In this document: one piece after another, positions 10,026 to 16,998 of the stretch | How the letters are laid out: each line of letters starts with the position of its first letter | Numbering within the stretch: position 1 is the first letter of the stretch | Translations under genes and position numbers: made by a program | Notes under the pieces: generated by a model | Seen by the model: only the letters and a program-made list of their open reading frames with translations | The model's database searches: none | Told to the model about the DNA's origin: nothing | NCBI GenBank assembly: GCA_041660815.1 | Contig: JBAZVN010000008.1 | Location: 108,076 to 172,075, forward strand | Length of the DNA stretch: 64,000 bases | From: PALSA-1006 sp041660815 | GTDB lineage: Bacteria; Pseudomonadota; Gammaproteobacteria; Burkholderiales; Gallionellaceae | Direction of reading: 5' to 3'

Positions 10026-10054
10026 TTGACAACCGAACGTTCGTTCTATATCTT
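10026..10054 (+). promoter_or_regulatory. lexA promoter with SOS-type operator between -35 and -10
   Basis: A perfect -35 TTGACA (10026-10031) is followed after 17 bp by TATCTT (10049-10054). Within the spacer lies GAAC-GTTC-GTTC (10035-10046), a GAAC-N4-GTTC box; CGAACGTTCG (10034-10043) is also a perfect palindrome. A noncanonical LexA recognising a GAACGaaCGTTC-type motif is known from Sideroxydans/Gallionella and relatives, and this box fits it, implying autorepression. Expected transcription start is about 10061-10063, at the ATG. The same box lies 50-60 bp upstream of divergent parE. Confidence 0.75.
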
Positions 10055-10062
10055 ACTTAACC

Positions 10063-10638
10063 ATGACAAACGACGCAAATTATCTCGCAAAACTTCAGGA
10101 CTATTATGCCGACAACAACGTGTTGCCGCCATACTCGACCATCATGTCGCTGCTTGGGTTTAAATCCAAATCCCCGGTGGCAGCCTTAATTGCCCGCTTA
10201 AAACTTCTAGGATTTCTGGAATCCACCCCGGAAAAACGCCTCAAACCGGGACGGCGTTTTTTTGAGCGCCCCATTTTTGACAGCGTGCAGGCCGGTGCCC
10301 CCAGACAAGCGGAAGATTCCCGCTACGACACCATCACCATCGACGAATATCTGGTCGCGCATCCCTCCAACACCGTACTGATCAATGTCAAAGGGGACTC
10401 CATGATCGACGCCGGCATTATGCCCGGCGACACGGTGGTGGTCGAGAAACGCGGCCCGGCCAACATTGGCGATATGGTGATCGCCATTGTCGACAATGAA
10501 TTTACCCTCAAAACACTGGGCTCCGAAAAGGGTAAATTTGTATTGCTCCCCGCCAACCCCGCTTACCCGGTCATCCGCCCGAAAGGCGATTTGGAAATCT
10601 TCGGCATCGTCGTCGGACAATTCCGCAAGTACAAATAA
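10063..10638 (+). CDS. lexA: LexA-family SOS repressor (noncanonical betaproteobacterial type)
   Basis: Self-cleaving S24 repressor of the SOS response. The N-terminal winged helix (residues about 1-68) differs from the canonical E. coli-type LexA start. The cleavage bond Ala77-Gly78 sits in QAGAP; the catalytic dyad is Ser113 (KGDSMIDAGI) and Lys150 (FTLKTLG). The 191-residue length and all three autoproteolysis features support LexA over a phage repressor. The only sensible start is the ATG at 10063, since the next Met is inside the helix-turn-helix; this leaves almost no 5' leader after the predicted promoter. No imuAB/dnaE2 cassette is adjacent. Confidence 0.85.
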   Translation: MTNDANYLAKLQDYYADNNVLPPYSTIMSLLGFKSKSPVAALIARLKLLGFLESTPEKRLKPGRRFFERPIFDSVQAGAPRQAEDSRYDTITIDEYLVAHPSNTVLINVKGDSMIDAGIMPGDTVVVEKRGPANIGDMVIAIVDNEFTLKTLGSEKGKFVLLPANPAYPVIRPKGDLEIFGIVVGQFRKYK

Positions 10639-10689
10639 CACGGGCAGTCTGCGATTTAATCACGCTGGCAGCTCAAAATTCCGGTGAAT

Positions 10690-10718
10690 TTGATGCTCAA
10701 CTGCTCTTCGGATATAAT
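10690..10718 (+). promoter_or_regulatory. carAB promoter
   Basis: TTGATG (10690-10695), a 17-bp spacer, then a perfect TATAAT (10713-10718). The predicted start near 10725 gives a leader of about 67 nt to the carA GTG, containing the hairpin at 10733-10763. Among the best sigma-70 matches in the window. Confidence 0.8.
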
Positions 10719-10732
10719 AGCGCCAATTCAAA

Positions 10733-10763
10733 AAGCGGGACGAGCTTAAGGCTTATCCCGCTT
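10733..10763 (+). promoter_or_regulatory. Hairpin in the carA leader (possible attenuator)
   Basis: AAGCGGGA (10733-10740) pairs with TCCCGCTT (10756-10763); an inner AGC/GCT pairing extends it across a small internal loop. It begins about 8 nt after the predicted transcription start and is followed by CTTTATG, a weak U-rich stretch, 17 nt before the Shine-Dalgarno AGGAGG. Position suggests leader control or mRNA protection; a terminator role is not proven. Confidence 0.5.
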
Positions 10764-10791
10764 CTTTATGTCTATTTCGAGGAGGTGTCCG

Positions 10792-11913
10792 GTGTCGCAA
10801 ACAAGTCCTGCCATATTAGTTTTAGCCGATGGCACCGTGTTTCGCGGAACTTCTATTGGAGCTTCCGGGAGCAGCGTCGGCGAAGTGGTATTCAATACTT
10901 CGATCACCGGCTATCAAGAAATTCTCACTGATCCTTCCTATTGCAAACAGATTGTTACGCTCACTTATCCGCATATCGGCAACGTCGGCTGCAATCCGGA
11001 AGATGTGGAATCGCGCCAAGTATTTGCCAGTGGTTTGATCATTCGCGACCTGTCCATGACAGTCAGCAATTTCCGCAGCACGCAATCTTTACCCGAGTAT
11101 CTTAAAGCCAACAACGTGGTGGCGATTGCCGGCATTGATACGCGCAAACTAACCCGCATTTTGCGCAGCAAAGGCGCGCAAAATGGTTGTATCGCTTCCG
11201 GCGATGATGTTGAGGCTGCGCTAAAAGCGGCGCGGGGATTTGCCGGTTTGGCGGGAATGGATTTAGCCCAAGTCGTCACTTGCGAAAAATCCTATGCTTG
11301 GACACAAGGCGAGTGGAAATTAGGTACCGGTTATACCGATAGCACTAGCGCTAAATTCCATGTGGTTGCCTACGACTTCGGCGTGAAGCGCAATATTTTG
11401 CGCATGCTGGCCGAGCGCGGCTGCCGAATCACCGTGGTGCCCGCCAAAACGAGCGCTGCTGAAGTACTGGCACTGCAACCGGATGGCATATTTTTATCCA
11501 ATGGTCCCGGCGATCCTGAACCTTGCGATTACGCGATTAGCGCGACTCAAAAGTTCTTGGAAGCTGGTATTCCGCTGTTCGGCATTTGCCTGGGACATCA
11601 GATTTTAGGTTTGGCTTGCGGCGCAAAAACGGTGAAGATGAAGTTTGGTCATCGCGGTGCAAATCATCCGGTACAAGATACACGAACCAAACGCGTCATG
11701 ATTACCAGCCAGAATCACGGCTTTGCCGTGGATGCCGCCACCTTGCCCGCCAACGCCAGTGTCACACACATTTCGCTTTTCGATGGCACGCTGCAAGGCA
11801 TTGAATTGATTGATAAAAAAGCCTTCAGCTTTCAAGGTCATCCCGAAGCCAGCCCCGGCCCACATGATGTGGATGGGTTGTTTGATAAATTTGTTGGAAT
11901 GATGGGTAAGTAA
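10792..11913 (+). CDS. carA: Carbamoyl-phosphate synthase small (glutaminase) subunit
   Basis: Hydrolyses glutamine and passes ammonia to CarB for carbamoyl phosphate, feeding arginine and pyrimidine synthesis. The frame is open from 10768, but a GTG at 10792 preceded by AGGAGG with a 6-nt gap is clearly the start, giving 373 residues. The N-terminal small-subunit domain is followed by a class I glutamine amidotransferase with the nucleophile Cys in GICLGHQILGLACG and the His/Glu pair in GHPEASPGPHD. The carB ATG follows the carA TAA without any gap. dapB, often upstream of carA, is absent. Confidence 0.96.
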   Translation: MSQTSPAILVLADGTVFRGTSIGASGSSVGEVVFNTSITGYQEILTDPSYCKQIVTLTYPHIGNVGCNPEDVESRQVFASGLIIRDLSMTVSNFRSTQSLPEYLKANNVVAIAGIDTRKLTRILRSKGAQNGCIASGDDVEAALKAARGFAGLAGMDLAQVVTCEKSYAWTQGEWKLGTGYTDSTSAKFHVVAYDFGVKRNILRMLAERGCRITVVPAKTSAAEVLALQPDGIFLSNGPGDPEPCDYAISATQKFLEAGIPLFGICLGHQILGLACGAKTVKMKFGHRGANHPVQDTRTKRVMITSQNHGFAVDAATLPANASVTHISLFDGTLQGIELIDKKAFSFQGHPEASPGPHDVDGLFDKFVGMMGK

Positions 11914-14900
11914 ATGGCTAAGCGTACTGACATAAAAAGCATTCTCATTATTGGCGCCGGTCCCATCGTTATCGGGCAGGCTTGCGAGTTCGACTATTCC
12001 GGCGCACAGGCGTGCAAAGCACTGCGTGAAGAAGGTTACCGCGTCATTCTGGTGAACTCGAATCCCGCCACTATCATGACCGATCCGAATATGGCGGATG
12101 CGACTTATATCGAGCCTATTACTTGGCAGATCGTGGAAAAAATTATTGCCAAAGAACGTCCCGACGCGATATTACCGACCATGGGCGGACAAACCGCGCT
12201 GAACTGTGCACTGGATTTGGCCAAGCACGGCGTGCTGGAAAAATACCAGGTAGAGATGATTGGTGCTTCGCGCGAAGCTATCGACATGGCGGAAGACCGC
12301 GAAAAATTTAAGCAGGCGATGACGCGCATCGGTCTGGCTTCGGCACGCTCTGCCATTGCGCACAGCATGGAAGAAGCCTTCCAAGTGCAGCAGGTGATGG
12401 GCTTCCCCACCGTGATTCGTCCCTCATTTACGATGGGGGGCAGCGGCGGCGGAATCGCTTACAACCGCGAAGAGTTTGTGGAGATTTGCGAACGCGGCTT
12501 GGAAGCGTCTCCGACCAAAGAATTGTTGATCGAGGAATCGCTGCTCGGCTGGAAAGAATATGAGATGGAAGTGGTGCGTGACCGCAATGACAATTGCATC
12601 ATCATCTGCTCCATTGAAAACCTGGACCCGATGGGAGTGCATACCGGCGACTCGATTACCGTCGCACCGGCACAGACCTTGACCGACAAAGAATATCAAA
12701 TCCTGCGCGACGCAAGCTTGGCCGTGCTGCGCGAAATCGGTGTGGAAACCGGCGGCTCCAACGTGCAATTTTCCATCAACCCGAACGACGGGCGCATGGT
12801 AGTGATCGAGATGAATCCGCGCGTTTCACGTTCTTCCGCGCTGGCCTCCAAAGCAACCGGTTTCCCTATCGCCAAAGTAGCCGCCAAGTTGGCTGTAGGC
12901 TACACCTTGGATGAGCTGAAAAACGACATCACCGGCGGTGCCACTCCGGCTTCTTTTGAGCCGACAATCGATTATGTCGTCACCAAGATTCCACGTTTCG
13001 CTTTTGAAAAATTCCCGCAAGCCAATGACCGCTTGACCACGCAAATGAAGTCGGTGGGCGAAGTGATGGCGATTGGCCGCACTTTCCAGGAGTCATTCCA
13101 AAAAGCCTTGCGCGGTTTGGAAGTGGGCGTGAACGGCTTGGACAGCAAATATACCGATCGCGATGCGATTTGCGCCGAACTCGGCAACCCCGGTCCAGAT
13201 CGTATTTGGGCGGTATCGGACGCCTTCCGCATCGGCATGAGCGTGGAAGAAGTATTTAATGTCAGCAAAATTGATCCGTGGTTTTTGGTGCAGATCGAAG
13301 ACCTGATCAATCAGGAAAAATCCCTGACCGGACGCACGCTGGAAAGCCTGAGTGCGGATGAAATTCGCGTGATGAAACGCAGCGGCTTTGCCGATGCACG
13401 CTTGGCTTTTTTATTGGAAACTGATGATGCCGCGGTGCGTGCGTACCGTCATGCACTGGGGGTACGTCCGGTGTTTAAGCGTGTGGATACCTGCGCTGCC
13501 GAGTTTTCCACCAACACCGCTTACATGTATTCCACCTACGAAGAAGAGTGCGAATCACAGCCAACAAACAATAAAAAAATCATGGTGTTAGGTGGCGGAC
13601 CCAACCGTATCGGGCAGGGTATTGAGTTCGATTATTGCTGCGTGCATGCCGCGCTGGCGATGCGCGAAGACGGCTATGAAACCATCATGGTTAACTGCAA
13701 TCCTGAAACGGTTTCCACCGATTACGACACCTCCGACCGCCTGTATTTTGAACCACTGACGTTGGAAGACGTGCTGGAAGTGGTGGCCGTGGAGAAACCC
13801 ATCGGGGTAATCGTGCAATACGGCGGACAAACACCGCTCAAATTGGCGCACGGTTTGGCGAAAAATGGCGTGCCCATCATCGGCACCACCCCCGACATGA
13901 TCGACATGGCCGAAGACCGCGCACGCTTTCAGTCGATGCTGCGCGAATTGAATTTGAAGCAGCCTCCTAACCGTACGGCCAGCAACGTGGCCGATGCGGT
14001 CGCCGGTGCCGCCGAAATAGGTTATCCGCTGGTCATGCGTCCTTCCAACGTGCTGGGTGGTCGTGCCATGGAAATTATTCATGCTCAACCAGATCTCGAA
14101 CGTTACATGCGCGATGCCGAGGAGATGTCGAAGACTTATCCCGAGCGCATGCCGATTTTGCTGGACCGTTTCCTGAACGACGCGATTGAAGTGGATGTAG
14201 ACGCGGTATCCGATGGCCAACAAGTCATCATCGGCGGCATCATGGAACACATTGAAGAAGCGGGCGTACATTCCGGTGATTCGGCGTGTTCGTTGCCCCC
14301 CTACTCTTTGCCGCTTGAATTACAGAATGAGCTGCGCCGCCAAACCGTGGCAATGGCTAAGTCATTGAATGTAATAGGATTGATGAACGTGCAGTTCGCG
14401 ATTCAAGGCACAACGGTGTATGTACTCGAAGTCAATCCGCGCGCATCGCGCACCGTTCCGTTTGTCTCCAAAGCCACCGGTGTGCCGCTGGCAAAAATTG
14501 CCGCACGCTGTATGGCCGGGCAAACCTTGGCGGCACAAAAGTTCACCCGGGAAGTCATTCCACCGTATTACTCGGTAAAAGAAGCGGTCTTCCCTTTCAT
14601 CAAATTTCCCGGCGTAGATGTGATTCTCGGGCCGGAAATGAAGTCTACCGGTGAAGTGATGGGCGTGGGTAATACCTTCGCCGAAGCGTTCGTCAAATCG
14701 CAGTTGGCGGCCAGTGTAAAGCTTCCATCCGCTGGCAAAGTATTTATCAGCGTGCGTGAAGCCGACAAAGCCGGCACCGTCGAAGTGGCTAAAAATCTGC
14801 ACGAATTGGGCTTTACCATTTTAGCCACGCGTGGTACTTGCGCGGTGATTTCTGCCGGCGGCGTTCCGGTGACGCGGGTAAATAAAGTGGCTGAAGGTCG

Positions 14901-15138
14901 CCCGCACATTGTGGATATGATTAAAAATGGCGAGGTAAATCTTATCGTCAACACCGTGGACAGCAAACCTTCTGTAATGCGCGATTCCTATTCGATTCGC
15001 CATGCAGCGCTGCAGGGACGTGTGACTTATTACACCACGCTGGCCGGTGCACGTGCTGCTTGTCTGGGCATTCAACATCTGGCCGAATTGCAAGTTTATG
15101 ATTTGCAGTCGTTGCATAAACGACTAATAACCCAATAA
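11914..15138 (+). CDS. carB: Carbamoyl-phosphate synthase large subunit
   Basis: ATP-dependent synthesis of carbamoyl phosphate from bicarbonate and ammonia. Full length at 1074 residues, with two homologous ATP-grasp halves: the first begins SILIIGAGPIVIGQACEFDYSGAQ, the second, near residue 550, begins with KIMVLGGGPNRIGQGIEFDY. The C-terminal MGS-type allosteric domain (KVFISVREADK, FTILATRGT) closes the protein. Directly adjacent to carA, so translation is probably coupled. greA follows 16 bp later and may share the transcript. Confidence 0.97.
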   Translation: MAKRTDIKSILIIGAGPIVIGQACEFDYSGAQACKALREEGYRVILVNSNPATIMTDPNMADATYIEPITWQIVEKIIAKERPDAILPTMGGQTALNCALDLAKHGVLEKYQVEMIGASREAIDMAEDREKFKQAMTRIGLASARSAIAHSMEEAFQVQQVMGFPTVIRPSFTMGGSGGGIAYNREEFVEICERGLEASPTKELLIEESLLGWKEYEMEVVRDRNDNCIIICSIENLDPMGVHTGDSITVAPAQTLTDKEYQILRDASLAVLREIGVETGGSNVQFSINPNDGRMVVIEMNPRVSRSSALASKATGFPIAKVAAKLAVGYTLDELKNDITGGATPASFEPTIDYVVTKIPRFAFEKFPQANDRLTTQMKSVGEVMAIGRTFQESFQKALRGLEVGVNGLDSKYTDRDAICAELGNPGPDRIWAVSDAFRIGMSVEEVFNVSKIDPWFLVQIEDLINQEKSLTGRTLESLSADEIRVMKRSGFADARLAFLLETDDAAVRAYRHALGVRPVFKRVDTCAAEFSTNTAYMYSTYEEECESQPTNNKKIMVLGGGPNRIGQGIEFDYCCVHAALAMREDGYETIMVNCNPETVSTDYDTSDRLYFEPLTLEDVLEVVAVEKPIGVIVQYGGQTPLKLAHGLAKNGVPIIGTTPDMIDMAEDRARFQSMLRELNLKQPPNRTASNVADAVAGAAEIGYPLVMRPSNVLGGRAMEIIHAQPDLERYMRDAEEMSKTYPERMPILLDRFLNDAIEVDVDAVSDGQQVIIGGIMEHIEEAGVHSGDSACSLPPYSLPLELQNELRRQTVAMAKSLNVIGLMNVQFAIQGTTVYVLEVNPRASRTVPFVSKATGVPLAKIAARCMAGQTLAAQKFTREVIPPYYSVKEAVFPFIKFPGVDVILGPEMKSTGEVMGVGNTFAEAFVKSQLAASVKLPSAGKVFISVREADKAGTVEVAKNLHELGFTILATRGTCAVISAGGVPVTRVNKVAEGRPHIVDMIKNGEVNLIVNTVDSKPSVMRDSYSIRHAALQGRVTYYTTLAGARAACLGIQHLAELQVYDLQSLHKRLITQ

Positions 15139-15154
15139 CAGAGAAAGTTCTACC

Positions 15155-15631
15155 ATGAGTAAAGTTCCATTGACCGTTAACGGTGCCGAGTTATTGCGCC
15201 AAGAGTTACACCGCCTGAAAACGGTGGACAGACCTTGGGTGATCAACGCCATTTCTGAAGCGCGGGCGCAAGGCGACTTGTCGGAGAACGCCGAATACGA
15301 GGCTGCCAAAGAACGCCAGTCGTTTGTCGAAGGGCGTATTGTTGAACTGGAATTTAAGCTGGGAAGTGCGCAAGTCATTGATCCAAAAACACTCAATGCT
15401 GACGGGCGGTGCGTATTCGGCTCAACAGTGATTCTGGAAGACACCGTCACGGGTGATGTAGTGACCTATCAAATAGTCGGAGATGACGAAGCCGACATCA
15501 AGCATCGCAAAATTTCCATCAGCTCCCCGATCGCGCGAGCTTTGATTGGCAAGTCCAGCGGTGATGTGGCTGAAGTAAAAGCGCCGGGCGGCGTGAGAGA
15601 ATATGAAGTGGTAGAAGTGCAATACATCTGA
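15155..15631 (+). CDS. greA: Transcription elongation factor GreA
   Basis: Stimulates transcript cleavage by backtracked RNA polymerase. It has the normal 158 residues: N-terminal coiled coil (about 1-75, with the ARAQGDLSENAEYEAAKERQ tip carrying the conserved acidic residues) and a C-terminal FKBP-like domain ending VREYEVVEVQYI. A purine-rich Shine-Dalgarno (AGAGAAAG) precedes the ATG. It follows carB on the same strand and is ended by a large hairpin. Confidence 0.96.
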   Translation: MSKVPLTVNGAELLRQELHRLKTVDRPWVINAISEARAQGDLSENAEYEAAKERQSFVEGRIVELEFKLGSAQVIDPKTLNADGRCVFGSTVILEDTVTGDVVTYQIVGDDEADIKHRKISISSPIARALIGKSSGDVAEVKAPGGVREYEVVEVQYI

Positions 15632-15634
15632 TAC

Positions 15635-15738
15635 GGAAAGGGATAAGGGGGAAGGGAGCGCACCTGCGGTGCTCAAGGATAACAGCAGAGCGGAGGTTTT
15701 ACCTTTATCCCTTCCCCCTTAACCCTTCCCACTTTTTT
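15635..15738. terminator. Large polypurine/polypyrimidine hairpin between greA and yhbY
   Basis: The purine arm 15635-15657 pairs with the pyrimidine arm 15708-15730 over 23 bp with two mismatches; about 50 nt lie between, with a small GCACC/GGTGC stem inside. TTTTTT follows at 15733-15738. It lies between the convergent ends of greA and yhbY and can act as terminator for greA, perhaps for both. Confidence 0.6.
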
Positions 15739-16078
15739 AACGATTGCCTAATTGCTTTTTGGTCAGCGGTTTGCCTTTTTTCCGCTTGGTCGGACTTGCC
15801 AGAGGAATAGCCAAAGGACGATAGACCACCAGAATTTTGCCGATGTGCTGCACCGCGCCGGCATGCAGTAGAGTGCAGATTTCCTCGTGCATTTTGCTAC
15901 GCAGTTCGCGATCATCGTTCATCACACGAATTTTGAGCAGATCGTGACTTTTTAAGCTACGCTCGATTTCATCCAAAACCGAAGGAGATAAACCTCCGGA
16001 GCCGATAATAACAATGGGACTCAGAGAATGAGCGCGAGCTTTGAGCTCCAAACGCTGTGCAACGGTAAGATTTAACAT
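15737..16078 (-). CDS. yhbY: YhbY, CRM-domain RNA-binding protein
   Basis: Small ribosome-assembly factor with a CRM domain that binds pre-50S particles. The frame is open to 16189, but the ATG at 16078 is preceded by AAGGA and starts the conserved domain (MLNLTVAQRLELKARAHSL), giving 113 residues; the typical GSGGLSPSVLDEIERSLKSHDLLKIRV follows. The C-terminal tail is Lys-rich. Divergent from rlmE with 33 bp between starts, a pairing common in proteobacteria, so the promoters overlap. Confidence 0.93.
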   Translation of the reverse strand: MLNLTVAQRLELKARAHSLSPIVIIGSGGLSPSVLDEIERSLKSHDLLKIRVMNDDRELRSKMHEEICTLLHAGAVQHIGKILVVYRPLAIPLASPTKRKKGKPLTKKQLGNR

Positions 16079-16111
16079 GACATTCCTTAAAATAAGCGCG
16101 CATTCTATCCG

Positions 16112-16738
16112 ATGAAGCCATCTAAAACCAGTAAACAGTGGATGCGCGAGCATATCAATGATCCTTATGTGCAAATGGCGCAGAAACACGGCTACCGTTC
16201 AAGGGCAGCTTTTAAGTTGCTGGAAATTGACGAACGCGATCATTTAATTAAACCCGGCATGGTGGTGGTTGACTTGGGCGCGACTCCGGGGGGCTGGTGT
16301 CAGGTGGTTGCTAACAAACTAGGCAACCACGGCAAGATTATCGCCCTGGATCTGTTGCCACTTGAACCGCTCCCAAAAGTCGAATTTATCCAGGGAGACT
16401 TTCGCGACGATGCCGTGTTGGCACAACTGGAAGAAAAACTGCAGGGCCAAAAAATTGGACTTGTTATTTCAGATATGGCGCCCAACATGAGCGGCATTGA
16501 CTCGGCAGACCAGGCGCGTGCAATGCATTTGGCTGAATTGGCACTTGAATTTGCCGTGCAAAATTTAAAACCGGGTGGCGCATTTCTGGTTAAAGTATTT
16601 CAGGGCGTGGGATTTGAAGATTATTTGAAACTAATGCGTGAACATTTTGACAAAGTAGTCTCACGCAAACCCAAAGCATCAAGAGATAGAAGCAGCGAAC
16701 AGTATTTATTGGGGCTGGAAAAGCGCGATAAAAATTAA
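16112..16738 (+). CDS. rlmE: 23S rRNA 2'-O-ribose methyltransferase RlmE (FtsJ/RrmJ)
   Basis: Methylates the 2'-O of a uridine in the 23S rRNA A-loop, using SAM. 208 residues. Seen: RSRAAFKLLEID with the first catalytic Lys, SAM motif VVDLGATPGGWCQV, ISDMAPNMSG with the catalytic Asp, and GGAFLVKVFQG with the second Lys; the last Glu lies near EQYLLG. It precedes ftsH, the standard rlmE-ftsH order, but here a 260-bp repeat-bearing spacer separates them. Confidence 0.95.
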   Translation: MKPSKTSKQWMREHINDPYVQMAQKHGYRSRAAFKLLEIDERDHLIKPGMVVVDLGATPGGWCQVVANKLGNHGKIIALDLLPLEPLPKVEFIQGDFRDDAVLAQLEEKLQGQKIGLVISDMAPNMSGIDSADQARAMHLAELALEFAVQNLKPGGAFLVKVFQGVGFEDYLKLMREHFDKVVSRKPKASRDRSSEQYLLGLEKRDKN

Positions 16739-16906
16739 ATTTACTTCGCGATGCTGCGTTGCGAACAAAAAAGTTACCCCTTATATATCTTGTATATGCT
16801 GCGTCCTAATTTTTTTATTCGCGCCTTGCCTAGCTTCTAACCAGCCACTTGCCAGCTTGCTGGCTTAGTGGATTGGCTAGTTGTTTCATCAGAAAATTGA
16901 ATTTTA
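16734..16906 (+). repeat. Dispersed intergenic repeat, copy 1 (with 54-bp insertion)
   Basis: Starting at the rlmE stop, this stretch matches the reverse complement of 53998-54118. Shared blocks in order: ATTTACTTCGC, GCGTTGC, CCTTATATATC, a TGCTG/GTCC block, AATTTTTT, CGCGCCTTGCCT, GCTTC and GAAAATTGAATTTT. Copy 1 carries about 54 extra bp (16838-16891) between GCTTC and GAAAATTG that copy 2 lacks. No coding potential seen. The remainder of the spacer to ftsH (16907-16986) holds nothing recognisable except short AGTACTTGAGT-like runs. Confidence 0.75.
16837..16880. repeat. Palindromic hairpin inside the extra segment of repeat copy 1
   Basis: Core CCACTTGCCAGC (16845-16856) and GCTGGCTTAGTGG (16859-16871) pair around a TT loop with one bulge. 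Outer CTA-CCA (from 16837) and TGG-TAG (to 16880) extend the imperfect palindrome to 44 bp. It fills most of the segment absent from copy 2, so it looks like a small palindromic insertion. Confidence 0.6.
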
Positions 16907-16998
16907 AAGCTTCCTTGAGTACTTGAGTAATCAGGCCGAAAAGTGTCTAATGTGCAGGTGTCTTACAACCAATTTTTGCAGCTCCCTGAGAGGCGATA

